DNA of 64,000 nucleotides from Strigops habroptila. Lineage: Eukaryota; Chordata; Aves; Psittaciformes; Psittacidae. The position numbers and the translations under genes are program-made. Shown in pieces: positions 1 through 16,197 of the stretch; positions within the stretch are counted from its first letter, which is position 1; each line of letters opens with the position of its first letter. The notes under the pieces were generated by a model. That model searched no databases. It saw only the letters and a list, made by a program, of their open reading frames with translations, and was not told the origin of the DNA. The stretch lies in the NCBI RefSeq assembly GCF_004027225.2, contig NC_044289.2:11263761-11327760 (forward strand). Direction: 5' to 3'.

Positions 1-290
1 AACCCCCTGCCAAAGGCATGGACACCTTCCACTAGAGCAGGTTGCTCCAAGCCCCTGTGTCCAACCTGGCCTTGAACACTGCCAGGGATGGGGCAGCCAC
101 AGCTTCTCTGGGCACCCTGTGCCAGCGCCTCAGCACCAATCTCCCCTCTGTCAGTTTAAAGCCATTCCCCCTTGTCCTGTCATTACAGGCCCTTGTCAAA
201 AGCCCCTCTCTAGGTTTCTTGTCAGCCTCTTTAGCTGCTCTAAGGTCTCCCTGGAGCCTTCTCCAGGCTGAACAACCCCAACTCTCTGTT
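1..290 (-). mobile_element. CR1 LINE 3' fragment (5'-truncated, antisense)
   Basis: This is the 3' part of a chicken-repeat-1 LINE read in reverse. It matches the copy at 61709-62038 almost base for base over its first 110 positions, but lacks about 37 bp present in that copy near base 140. The true 3' end lies before the window. The small open frame inside it is repeat sequence and not a gene. The 5' truncation point, near the change to 'tatattgttat', is approximate. Confidence 0.9.
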
Positions 291-760
291 ATATTGTTAT
301 TTAGTGACCTGTGAGATCCAGCTCTATAAGAACTGACTCATACATAGAGCAGAAGACAGAGAAAATGAGTAACAGAGGAATCAAGAAATGAAATGCACTT
401 AATCGGTAATGATTGCAGTTTGTGAGTGCTTTTCCTGCAGCGTGAAAGTGTAACACCTTCCCTTTTCATTCAGAGAAAGTGCTGGGCAGCCAAGCAGACA
501 TCAGTTGCGGGGACAGCAATCATGCAGTGCCATCAACTGTTTGCTTCTGGTATCCACATCATCTGACACCTATTGATTTCAACAAAAATGACCGAAAAAT
601 ATACCAACATTGAGCAACTCATCAGGTTTTTATTTCTGAAATAAATTTTATCAATTTAAATGCAGTATTTTGCTCCAAATGTCAGGTTCACTTTTCTTCC
701 ACAAGAAGGCGGACACCGGAGGCCTGTTGAAAGCATCAGTTGAAGCAGCTCAAGCACTTG

Positions 761-773
761 TGCCATCTGCTGG
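761..773 (-). promoter_or_regulatory. CTCF core motif candidate
   Basis: The minus strand reads CCAGCAGATGGCA, which fits the CTCF core consensus CCASYAGRKGGCR at every position. It lies about 2.4 kb upstream of the YWHAB CpG island. A single motif match in 2.6 kb can arise by chance, so this is a candidate only. Confidence 0.4.
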
Positions 774-2622
774 AAACAACATATTTTAGCTGCTCGCACA
801 GGGAACACAGACCCAGCAGTGCCCCTTGCTTGCCACAGGCCATGTTTGACAATGAGGTTGTTCCGCTTCCTTTAACTATTATCGATGCTGAGTAACCTTA
901 ATGTTAGAGAAGCATTCTGAAGACTGAAATCCTCTCTCTGGAGCGAAAGCAGTTGCAAAAGGCGGGAACAAACTGTCCCTGTACGCCTCAGCTGCAGGCT
1001 AAGAGCTGCGGGCTAAGGTGAAGAGCATGGGTCTCACAATTCTGGTAATGAACTGCTCCTCTATCAAGGGGTCTCCATCTCAGCCACAGGCCACCTCCTT
1101 TTTTGGAGCAGAATCCTTCCATTTCCTTCCTTGTGGTTTTACTCCTCAGGTGCCTGCAGCTCACCATGAGCACACCAGCAATCGTGCTGGCAGTGCAGCC
1201 GTTCTGCACTCCACAGAGCAGCGACAGGGTTAATACTGACCAGTACAAACACCATTTGTACTTCTTCACCCTTCTTCACCTGAAATGTGCCTCTGGGAAT
1301 ATGCAGAGCATGATTTCTACTGGAGAAGCTGTGTTGAACTTGTTTACTCCTGGATCAAGCCTGTCTCTGAGATAAAGGTTGTGCTTTCACAAGGTCGGAT
1401 CTCCTCTCTCTGATCCTTTAAGCTGCGTCAAGCTGACGGGCACTTCCTCCTCTGGAAGGTGACGCTGCTGTTGCAACATGTTTCAGAGCTGAGGGTTGGT
1501 GTCAGTTCCAGCCTTCACCCTCTGTGCCTGCAGAAACTGCAGGTCCATTGCTTATCTCTTACCTCAGATCAGGCACAAGGACTACAAAGACCCCAGGGTA
1601 AGAAGAAGGAATGAACTGCTGAACACAGAGGAATGAACTGCTGAGCGGCAGCATGCTCTGTGAAAGCAGAGGGTGGTATTTTCACCTCTGTCACTACACG
1701 GTGCTGAATTGCTCTACCTGATTATCACGATGGAGGATGCACAGTCCAAAACTACCAGCTGAAAAGGATTGCAAGCACTTCAGAGGTGATGATTAGAATT
1801 CAATCTGGACGAAGTGGAGGAGCAGTATGAAGGGAGCTGGATGCACCTCACTGGAAGCAGGAGGAGTGAGCTGTGACAGCACGGGCAGGGCAGGCACGAG
1901 CTGCAAGGTGAGAAGGTTGAGGGAGGTACAGCGGGTGACTGACCAAACGGGTGTTGACAGCACGCTTCTACAAACCAAGTGTTGTATGCAGATATACATG
2001 AAAGGGGTGTTGAATGCAAGTAATTCTGTCACGAACCAGCACTTCCAATGCCTCAGCAAGAACACTGGGAACGGCCCAGACAGAAACCGGGAAAATGAGG
2101 GCTATGGAGAAGATAAGGGGAAAAAGCGAATTTCACCTAGAAAAGAAAAAACAGCAATAACTGATCTCGCTGAATCGGTGTTTGCAGCTTAAGATAACTC
2201 ACGAGTGCCAAGTCATTATCTTCCTGACTTTCCAAAGTAATTAACCTTCGAACCGAGACAAAGCAGGAAACTAATGAAGTCCTTCCATCACCGAAAAGGA
2301 ATCTGACAGCGACTTTGACGGGACCACGATTGTATCTGAAAGTATACGAGAAAATTGGACTCCAGGATACTGTAATTGAACAGAGTGCCTCTCAGCACCA
2401 ATAATAACACTTGGACAAGCGGTGCTGCTATCAACTTGAGACTTAGGAGAGGGGGAAGTTGCGTGTTCAGTCACTTCTTATCCAAAAGGATTATATGCAT
2501 TATAAAATTGAACTCTTTTCCTTGGATTCCTTCTTAGAGACCAAAAGCTAGACTTTTCCTCATCCCCAAAAAATGCTCTCTGTCGCCATTTCTCTGGTAA
2601 ATTCTCTCTCATTTTATTACAG

Positions 2623-2645
2623 TTATCAGCTTATCTAGCTGATAA
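2623..2645. promoter_or_regulatory. Palindromic cluster of three GATA motifs
   Basis: TTATCAGCT and AGCTGATAA form perfect 9-bp inverted arms around a 5-base centre. The stretch contains three WGATAR motifs: TGATAA once on each strand, and AGATAA on the minus strand across the left arm and centre. It sits about 300 bp before the YWHAB CpG island, so a proximal enhancer element bound by GATA factors is possible but unproven. Confidence 0.4.
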
Positions 2646-3116
2646 GGATCTTGGTTTTTTACAGTGAAAACATGCAATATGAATTGTAGAGGGGATACAC
2701 CACTAGAAGTGCTTAAAGGTGACCTTGCAATTCAAAGCATTCACGAACTTCTCTGACCACATGGCACCCACTGCCTGTGCTCTGTGCTGTCCCTTATTGC
2801 AAGGTTCAGCCGGAGAACAGTGCTGAGAAACGGCAATAAACCCAAACCCTCTTCTTGTGGCTCGGGAAGGCGCTGCGCTTCCCACCCGGCTCAGCTCTCC
2901 TCTGCCCTGGACCCAGGGCTTGCCCCATGCGTACGAAACGAGCTGGAGCAAGACACAGCCTGCAGGGTGTGACCACACGAGCAGGCCGGGTTCCGGCGGG
3001 TCCCCGCGCCGGGGAGAGGCGCCCTCGGCCCGGCCTGCCCGGGGCCGCTCCCCCGGTGCGCTCGGTGGGGCCGGGCCGGCGGCGGCGGAGGGGCCGCAGG
3101 GGGCTGAGCCCCTCCC

Positions 3117-3130
3117 GTCGCTATGGCAAC
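3117..3130 (+). promoter_or_regulatory. RFX X-box-like motif
   Basis: GTCGCTATGGCAAC is a near-palindromic match to the RFX-family X-box (GTTGCCATGGCAAC-like). It lies about 120 bp upstream of the presumed YWHAB transcription start. Binding is inferred from the motif only. Confidence 0.45.
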
Positions 3131-3239
3131 CGAGCACCGACTGGCGCCCGCCGCCCGCCGGCCCAATGGGGAAGCGGGAGGGGCGGTGGCGCCCCCTGGC
3201 GCCGGAAGGGGCGTGTCGGCGGCGCCGGAAGCGGGCCCG

Positions 3240-3341
3240 CTCGCCGCAGGGTGTGTGTGCGTGCGCCGAGCGGCCGCCGCGCTCCAGTCGCCTCGCCCGC
3301 CGGGATCCAGGCCGCGGTGCCGCCGCTCCCCCCCCCGCCAG
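3240..3341 (+). other. YWHAB: YWHAB non-coding exon 1 (5' end approximate)
   Basis: The right edge is a strong donor, CCAG|GTGAGG at 3341/3342, in the middle of the CpG island. The next good exon in the right orientation is the coding exon at 11027, which carries only 7 bases of leader before the ATG, so an upstream leader exon is required. The transcription start cannot be read from sequence; 3240 is an estimate. Confidence 0.5.
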
Positions 3342-6300
3342 GTGAGGGTCCCGGGCCCGCCGCCGCCGCCGCCGCCGCCGCCCGGGCTCCATCCCCTTCG
3401 CCTTCCCCCGCCGCTGGGCTTGGGCCGCACCGCGCCGCTGCGGCTCCGCGGGAGCGTGCGGGGGAGGCCTCCGCGGCCTGCCCCCACCTCCGCCTCCCTG
3501 CAGGCCGGACCCGTTCCTCCCCGCCGGCCGGCCCGCCGAGGGGCGCCCGAGGCCGCAGCGGGCCGCGGGGGCTGCCTCCGGCGCGCTGCGGGAGGGTCCC
3601 CGCGCGGGGGCAGTGGGGGGGCGGTGGCGGTGGGTCCTGTCTCCCCCTCCGAGTAACGGAGTGACCCTCCCTCGGTTGCCGCTGCGGGGCCCGGGCGGGC
3701 GGCGCCGCCTCCCCCCCACCCCCCCAGCTCCGGGCCGTGCCCCGCCCTGGGTGAGTCACTCGCTCCCCGAGGGCGAGGCCGGCCGCGCACACCTGTACCG
3801 AGCGGCCGGGGCAGCGCCGATCACAGCCCTGCCCTTCCCGAAGGCTCCCGCCTTCACCGCCCCGAACCCAGGAGAAGGGGTTGGGGCGTTCTCGCAGGTT
3901 CCCCAGACCAGGAGCTCTGGCCCTGCCGGAATGCTGGGCCCGGGGAGGTGCCATTTCTGTGCCGGTTGGTGTGAGCCTGCTCACGTAGGACCCAAGGCGA
4001 TCACGGCAATATCGTGAAGGCTTTAGAAGGAAACAAAATGATTTTATTATTGTTTTTGAATTTGGGTCGTTTGTGTCTATTTGGGAATAGAGATGTGCTT
4101 AGGGAGGGTGGCAGAGGGAAAGAGGGTTGCTTCACGCCAGTCCAAGCCTACAGAAGGGCTGGGCAGTAACCCAGAACTAACAACTGTAGGTTTTACTTGA
4201 GGTGTGTACAACCAGGTATTAATCGGGATGGTCAGATATCAGCGGTGTGCACTCGCTATGTTAGCTTACGGGAGCGAAAATGCATCTGATGCAGAGATCA
4301 CAATATTGATTTGTTGCTTTCAGCCAAATTCCTTATTAATAGTTAAAATACCTTTTCTAGTGGTAGGAAAGCAAAAAGCACCTCATGCAGCACCAGCAAA
4401 GGTAATTTCCTAGGTAAAAATAGCAGAGATTTTGAGAATGTTTGTCAGGTTTTGTAACTTCAGCTGCTGTGGAAGCAGTTGTCTTCACACATTAGTGCTG
4501 CAGGACACCTCAGTCAGAGATTTTAATGTTTTGTGAAAAGATAAGTCTTTATTTTATAACAATAATGAGATATCAACTGGTTTAGAAAAGAAAATAAGAA
4601 TGCCAGTGCCTTTTTCACTCTTCATATGAAGGGACTGCAAAAATATACCGCGTATAATATTTTGTTTATTAAATTGGTGCCGATAAAGTGATAGACTCGT
4701 TGCACAGATGGGCCTGGTGCAGTTTTCTCCACCTCATTATGTCAGTACCGCATGTTCTGATCTCTGCTATTTTGATGTTGTCTCTTTTTTTTCCCTCTAA
4801 GCAAGGCCTTTGCCAGTCTGCAGCTTTTTGCACTGCATGTGAATAAACTCTGATGAGGAGGAGTTGAGTAAATAATGATTTGAATAATGAGGTAAAAAGC
4901 TAGTACTCTAATCTGTCTGGTATTCTGATACCTCTAAGATCAGATATAAGACCAGGCGTTATCGTAGCATGTGTCTTCTATGGCCGCACTTCTTGCCTCA
5001 CCCTGTAATAGAAATGTTCTCAGTTTATTATTAACAAATGGGATTTACCTGTGATGCGAATACATTAGTTTGGCGTGAGCTTTATGCTTGGGGGAAGATT
5101 TTTGGGGGTAACTCACTATTTCCGCCTGGGCTCTAGCCAAAACCAATTCTGCTGGTTGGAACAAAAAGGTGTTACCATGTAAGTATATTGTACTTTGGAA
5201 CCACATGCTTTTCTCCACCTGCAGCTATCCAGTGCGAGGTGCCATGGGTATGAGCAGCATGGTCCCTCATTTAAATGACATGAAGAAGACCAAGGCTTGT
5301 CACTACATTTGTCTGTACAATATCCTACATGTTATTGGTACTTGTCATCGAAATTTCTTAATTGTCTGTGGAGCTTGAAAATGGTTGAATGTCACTATAT
5401 TGGCTTTTAGGAAGCAACAAGTAGCAATGGCAAGAGATGGCCAGAGCAGGTTTAGGCACGGCTTTAGAGAGTGTTCATTTTATCTGAACGTGTGCAGAAA
5501 GGTTTGAGCCGAAGGCCAGGGGAGACGGTTAATCAGGAGATGCAGAGGAGGCTGAAGTTACGTGCTGCACAAGGTCAACAAGAATATCACAACTGTGAAC
5601 TCATTCTCCTTTTTCCCTCATTATGTTTGCAGTATATTTTACTGAACTTGTTGTTCAAGCTCTTGACAGGAAGATTTCACTGTTCAGCTCTTACCAGGCA
5701 CATTCATTTTCTAACCAGTTATTTAGCAATAGATGGTAGGCTTTGAGGGAACCAAAACAGAAAAACACAACTGATAAAATCAAATGCCTGATAGTGCAGT
5801 GAAGGAAGGGAGGTTTCTTGCACTCCATTTAGAAGAGTTGATTCCTTTCCTATAAAGAATATCTATTGGGAGTGATGTCTACCTGACAGTGAACGCCATC
5901 TACACTGTGCAGATCCTTGGGTGGTCAGCATGTGTGTGCCTGAATGATGGAGAAGGATTTTCCATTTGGTTTAGAAATAGTAGCTCCAAAGCTCTTACTC
6001 TCTGTAGTTACAGAACTGTAATTCAAAATACCACTTACCTCATGTGAACGTTTAATTTCGGAATGAATTGCTCATCCAGGAATCAAACAAGGTATGTTCA
6101 CATACTGTTGGAAGATTGAAGGACAAATTCCAGACCAGTCTGCTGCTTTTCCTGTTACAATTTGAATGGACTTGCAGAGTTGATGACTGAGAAGTATGGT
6201 CACATTCCATCTCAGCAAATCTGGTTTTACATTCCTTTTGCACAGTGCAACGTGCAGGTCTGTTAACCCGCATCTCTACTTGACTTGTTAGGGAGCAGCG

Positions 6301-9300
6301 TGTCAAACCAGTAACCACACTGCTTTCTCACCAGTGTTTTTTTACAAAGTGAAAGTGTTTGATAGATTCTCATGCTTGCTATAAAGAGAAAACCAGTACA
6401 CAAAAATCAATGACTTAATTATCAGAAGAACAGGTCATCAGGCACAGCAGACTTCAGGCCAACGTAGGCTTATTGGTGTTGTCTTGTCAGTTCAATATGT
6501 TACGTAAGGCAGGTTTTTTTTCAGTGTCAGTTTTCATTTGATTTCTGCAGACTTTAAACACAGTTACTTCTGATCTGTTCTGGCTTTGTCCTAAACAGCT
6601 CATAGAGATTGGAAACAATATGAAGCAGATGGAGTAACTGCTGAGTAGTAAGATGTAGTTCTCGAGCTCCTGCAGTCTTCTGAAGAGCAGTGTCTGTATG
6701 TCTTACTACTCAGCTGTTACTGATATGTAAACCTCCAGTTCTGTCTGTCCACCCACTCCTGAAAGATCAGTGTTCTGAACCCAGGTGCTGTTCCCAGGAT
6801 GGTCACACCATCCCCTTCATGCTGTGTCTTCCACTGAAAGTAACAAGGCAGGAACAAACTAATGTGTTTTACAGGTTCCTAATACATTTCAGCCTTTTGT
6901 CTACACAGGCATAAAGCTTTCCAGGGGGTGGAAAGTAAGCACTTGTAACGTTTAGAATCTGCATACATGCTATTCAGCATTTGTAAGAGAGATTGAAAGA
7001 ACTCTTAGGTTGCATGGGAGGTAGAGAAAAAAAGTAATTAAAAAAAATCACTTTTTGAGTGTGGGATTTAGGGTGATTCAAATTTCTGGCAGCTGCTGCT
7101 ATCGGCTGTGACTGCTAGTGGTTGGTGTTCCTTATTGTGACTAGGGTCCAGCCACTTCCTTTTGAAGGGCTACTCAGTTGTGGTTTGACAGATTCTTAAG
7201 AAGACAGTGTCTTAAGAATTTGAAATGTATTAATGCATCTACTATGAGAATCTTCTGCTTAGAATGGGCAACCGCCAGGACTCCTCCATGGCTGTGATCT
7301 GCACGTGTCTGCTCCTTTTTCCATCTTCCCTCTTTTCCCCTTGCCAACATGGCATGGCTTCGTTAGTGCTAGAATAGCTCATTCCTGTTGGCCTTCTGTT
7401 CATCACCTCTGTGTGTTTTGCTCCTAGCTGCAGGTAACCTTTGTTAGATGGCTTCTATTTGTGGCCTAGGAGTATTTTTAGCTCTAGGCTTTGCTTGTTT
7501 CAGACTGTGGCACACTGATCCATTGTTAGAGTATGGCTTTCATCTCCTCTATGGGAGGGACCAGTTATAACTGATAGTTGCTTCTTTGCCTTTTCAAACA
7601 TCACTCCTCTCCTTGTATCTTTTTTCCTTCTGGCAAACACTTCCCTCTTTTGGAGCTCAAGCCAGCATAGCTCTGCAAAGCTCTCTCCAAGCTTCTAACA
7701 AGGTAAGCAATGGAGAATCAAATCAGGATTTTAAGTGTTCCTTTATGCAGCACCCTGTGGACAAAATCATGGCAGGCTTACTGTCAATTGCAGATATTTT
7801 GGTGTGGACAGTTATTTTCTTACTGCATTTAACTTCTGTTAAATCCATTGTTGAATAATGCTTCATGTTTCATAGCAAACCTCCGAACAGTGCAGGTATT
7901 AAGATTAACTAAACAGCTCAAGCCCCTGCATACTGAATTTTTATGTCAAAACGAAGCCAGTGAAGTTCTGAGGAACTCCATCTTCAGTAATTGGCTTGAG
8001 TTACATCTAAGATGTGCATAAATTAGATTACTGAAGAAAGTTGTTTGATGAGAAACAACATTCTAATGCTTTGTGCTGGTATTTTGCCTGTATAATTGAT
8101 ATGTTGGACTGGTTTCTGGATCTCTTTTATCCACTATGTCTTTATGCCCTTGCAGTTCCCTCTGCGATTTCTTTCATGTGTCCTTATATGAACCCATTGA
8201 CTGTCCTGAATTGACTTGCATCTAAAGATAAATATGTCAATGAGCTTGATAAAACAAACTGCACCATTTCTAAACTAAACTATAATGTTTGTAAACGGAA
8301 TTCTGCACGGATGACTTGTCTAGGAATCAGACCGCTATTGACAAAGTGTAGATCAAAGATAAAACTGACCTTTCATAGGCAAAATGTAAACTTTGTTGGA
8401 GTTACTTGCCTCTGGACTTCCACAAGCAGGCTTTTCCTACATAGTAATCACATTCCGTAAGAAGAGGAAAAGATAAGACGGCTGCAATAGGAATGCTTCT
8501 AGAAGCTCTGCAGACTGTGAGGAAACTGGAACTGCTCTGAAACTGTTTTGTTTAAATGTCCTGTTGCTTAAAGTTGACTCTTGTAATCTAAAAAGCATTC
8601 TTCAGGTGTACTTTGCTCATGTTCAGATTTTAGTGAGAGGGTAAAGAAATGCCACTCACAAATCACTGCCTGCATTAAGCACATAGTCTGGGTTTAGTGC
8701 TGAGATAAGGGACTGTTTATGAGGTTCAATAGACTCCACAGTGAAAAGTGGGATGGTTCTCTCAATGGTAAATGGTCTGATGATTTCCTGAGGCTTGTTA
8801 TGTGTTGGTACTATGGTAGCCTTCAGAGCAGAGGAAAAGATGCATATCACAAATTCCACTTACCCGTTCCTGTCCTCAGGATCTATTCTTTTGATAATTC
8901 TGCAGAAGCTAATGATAATGCAACACATCCCCATGGTAAAAGCCTCTTGGGGAAGAAAGAGCCAAATGAATCACGCCTTACATGACTGCTACCTATAGTC
9001 AGTCTGTCTTGTCAGGGGCTTTGATCTGGAGTCTGTGTGTCACCTTTAAGTAGGTGCCAGAATCCACTAGTTTAAATGTAGTATTTGAAATGGAACTAAA
9101 CTACAGCCCAATTTTGCTTAGAAGTCTGCAAGAGGTCTCTTTCTAGGAGGCTGGTTTTAGTATTGCATATCCTTACTTGAGTGCCTTACGTGGATGGATG
9201 CATTAGGCTGGATCTACAGAGGATCAAATGCAAGCAGGAGTGAGTGTGACTTGCACACATACAGCAGGTAGGACATTTGGTTGCTGGGTTTACTTCAAGA

Positions 9301-11026
9301 GCTTTCATGTAAATAACAATGGCTTTATGTCTTGGGTGATTTTTTTTCTTTTTCTTTTTGCTAAAGTGGAGTATCTCCATCTGGAGAGATTGAATATGCT
9401 CATCTCAAAATAATTGTGTAGTTAGGACTCCGTCCTTGGCAGTAGGGAACTCTGAAACTGCTTATGCACACGATGGGAATTCGGGGCTGCAGCTCATTGT
9501 CCTGGTTCAGGATTTAGGATAGGGAACTGGTTTCCCTTGTGTAATAGCATGGTAGGTGATACTTGGATTAAAATACAAGCAGAGCAGCGTGTGCGAGACA
9601 TTCTCCATCAGGAACTTATCAGATTGGCGTCTGCAAAGGAGAGAGCCAGGGAAAAGGCTGCAGCAATCGCTTTCAGACTGTTGGTTCTTTCTAAAAGGGC
9701 TGTAAATGTTTGTCTAATGAACAGAAGTCTATGAAAAGCAATTGTAAACGTACTGTTCTTGTTTCCTTTTTATTGTTCTTTCAGAAGTTGTTTTTAGGCT
9801 GTTAGGTCTCAGCCTGAAAACTTCTTACCTGGACACTGAGTGTCCTGCTTGGGATTTAGGGAGTAGGAGAGGAACATTATTGCTCAGTACTGACAAGGAT
9901 AACAGTTCTGGATCTGTCCAAAAATGAACCTACACACCTGAAGAAACTCTACAGATGAATTTGGGGCATCTGGGAGTTCGTGAGGTGTTGAGGTCCACTT
10001 ACTTTGAGAAAGGCAAAGAAACTTGTTTAAGTTCTCCTGTGAACGTGGCCCTAGGTGATTGAGTATAAGGTTGGAAGCTCGATGGCTGAGTTAACTACAT
10101 GTTAGCATCGTCTTGTAGAAGTAAGCAACACTGAGGCTGCCTCACTGACACATTCCTTACTAACTTCATTTTTCCTTGCTTGAGCTCTCCAGGGGCCTTG
10201 TAGTCATGTGATGTGTTTTTCTTGGCTTCAGTTGCTAAACTGCCTTATCAGAAATTATAAACAACTTGTTTCCATGTAAGCAATTAGTTTTGCAGTAGTG
10301 ACCGTCATGTGGGCCATGTCCCGTTTGCTTTTTGGGAATGTTATTTAGAAGGTTTTGAAAACCTGAGAGTGCAGCCACCCTTGTTGTGTAGAATAATCCA
10401 TTGTGTGTACGTTGATGCATGTATTAAAAACCAGTTTTTTGGCAGAACAGTATAAATGTACTTTCCATAGTTGCCAACAACTACAGCTTTACTGGGCATG
10501 GTTTATTTAAAACTCACAGAAACATCTCTTGTAGTGTGCAGGAATCTTCAGTGTGAGGAGGAGCTGTCCAGGGCTTCAATGCTCCTGAGGAGTTGCTGTT
10601 GTGTAATAGTGGAGGGAAAACCAAACAAACAGAAAATCAAAACACAACCATACCTGGTGGTTTCTGGGTTAGAACATGCAGTGTCTGCCAAGATGAGTGT
10701 GGCCAGTATAGGAAAGGGGAGACATTTACATAGGGAACATATTGATGTGCTGTGCTTAATGCCAATATGAGTTTTGCTGCGTTTTGAAGAAGAATGCTCA
10801 CATGTTTTCAGGATTGTGATTAGTCATTTCCACACATAGAAATTATACATATTTGGCAAAAGGTCAGGTAAATTCTTAAAAAGAAACCCTTTACTACTTT
10901 TTTAGAGTTGATAGTTTCCCACTATTTGGTGACTGTGAGTTCTGCTTCACCCATCAGCATGAACTTCCACAGTGCAGACAATCAGAGAGACTTTTTTCTC
11001 TTATTTGTATTCCCCACTGATTACAG
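3342..11026 (+). other. YWHAB: YWHAB intron 1 (7.7 kb)
   Basis: This runs from donor GTGAGG (3342) to acceptor TTACAG (11021-11026). It starts within the CpG island and then becomes ordinary AT-rich intron. I saw no convincing coding exon, RNA gene or interspersed repeat in it. The one structural item is a 21-bp inverted repeat at 6633-6721. Confidence 0.6.
6633..6721. repeat. 21-bp inverted repeat with 47-bp spacer
   Basis: The arms 6633-6653 and 6701-6721 are reverse complements at 20 of 21 positions, with a 47-base spacer that itself has short self-complementarity around 6670-6690. As RNA it would form a long-stemmed hairpin. No flanking duplication or transposon terminus was recognised. 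It could be a MITE remnant, a hairpin RNA, or chance. Confidence 0.6.
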
Positions 11027-11033
11027 GAGAGCC

Positions 11034-15587
<4,554 letters not shown>

Positions 15588-16159
15588 TGGCTGTCACGCT
15601 TCACTATATGTTCAATGTCACCCTGTATCCTACACATATATCCCTTTGTGCGACAAGCAAAAAGAATAGTACATCGACTTTCACAACCTCAACGTAGCAA
15701 AAACTGTCTGTGGGGTAAAACCAGTTGGTTGGTGTTTTGTGTACTTCAAGCAGAGGTCGGTTATTACAATGGCATTCCGAACTTTCCTATTAGGAACATT
15801 TCCAGTTATGATTACCGTGTTTATATTTTTAACTGAACACTGTGATTATGGGTTTTGTGATTGCAATTGACTTTACAAAACTCCTATTGGTAGAAAAGTA
15901 GATATCAATTATGGAAACTCCGGCGAGCTTAAATTTGGCACCAAAATAGTCGAAGTACAATTCTGTTGTAAAGTTGTACAGAAAGTTATAGAGATTCTAT
16001 TGTGACACTGGGGCATGGAAGGAAAACAATCCAGTATATGGCATTCCAGTTAGTAACACTGCTATGGGTTAGTTTAACAGGCACACTCTGTAGACATTTG
16101 TAACCAAGTCTGAGGCACCGCTTCCAGTCAAAAGCTCACTTTGTCCATCCTGTCTTTCT

Positions 16160-16197
16160 GGGGATGGGGTTTGTTTTGGGGAGGAGGGTAACGGGGG
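16160..16197 (+). promoter_or_regulatory. YWHAB: G-quadruplex candidate in YWHAB 3' UTR
   Basis: Five G-tracts of 3-5 bases (16160-63, 16166-69, 16178-81, 16186-88, 16193-97) lie on the mRNA sense strand with loops of 2-8 bases. This fits the general G3+ quadruplex pattern, with one loop slightly over the strict 7-base limit only if that loop is not skipped. Confidence 0.5.

Larger units (their letters stand above)
291..2950. other. Upstream intergenic stretch, no gene seen
   Basis: About 2.6 kb separates the CR1 copy from the YWHAB CpG island. Short open frames occur on both strands but none resembles a known protein or is joined by plausible splice sites. The stretch holds a CTCF-like motif (761-773) and a palindromic GATA cluster (2623-2645), listed separately. 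Otherwise I see nothing recognisable. Confidence 0.6.
2950..3960 (+). promoter_or_regulatory. YWHAB: CpG-island promoter of YWHAB
   Basis: Base composition changes abruptly to very GC- and CpG-rich sequence for about 1 kb around a non-coding first exon. Visible motifs include an RFX X-box-like site (3117-3130), a CCAAT box (3163-3167), a CTCF-like GCGCCCCCTGGCGC (3189-3202) and two ETS-type CCGGAAG sites (about 3202 and 3225). There is no clear TATA box, as expected for a housekeeping CpG-island promoter. A (GCC)n run lies at about 3355-3382. Long open frames on both strands here are a by-product of stop-poor GC-rich DNA. Confidence 0.8.

Noticed and set aside
42-314. 90-codon frame at the left end, repeated at 61798-62031
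   Set aside because: Both are antisense translations of the same CR1 3' segment.
1827-2192. 121-codon plus-strand frame upstream of YWHAB
   Set aside because: No recognisable domain, no start context, no splice partners.
2703-3984. Long overlapping open frames on both strands (up to 338 codons) around the YWHAB promoter
   Set aside because: They are low-complexity Pro/Arg/Gly/Ala translations of a CpG island, where stops are rare. None resembles a protein family.
7586-7858. Possible alternative YWHAB leader exon ending AACAAG|GTAAGC near 7700
   Set aside because: A good donor exists, but no convincing acceptor or conserved leader could be seen; a lone donor is expected by chance in 7.7 kb.
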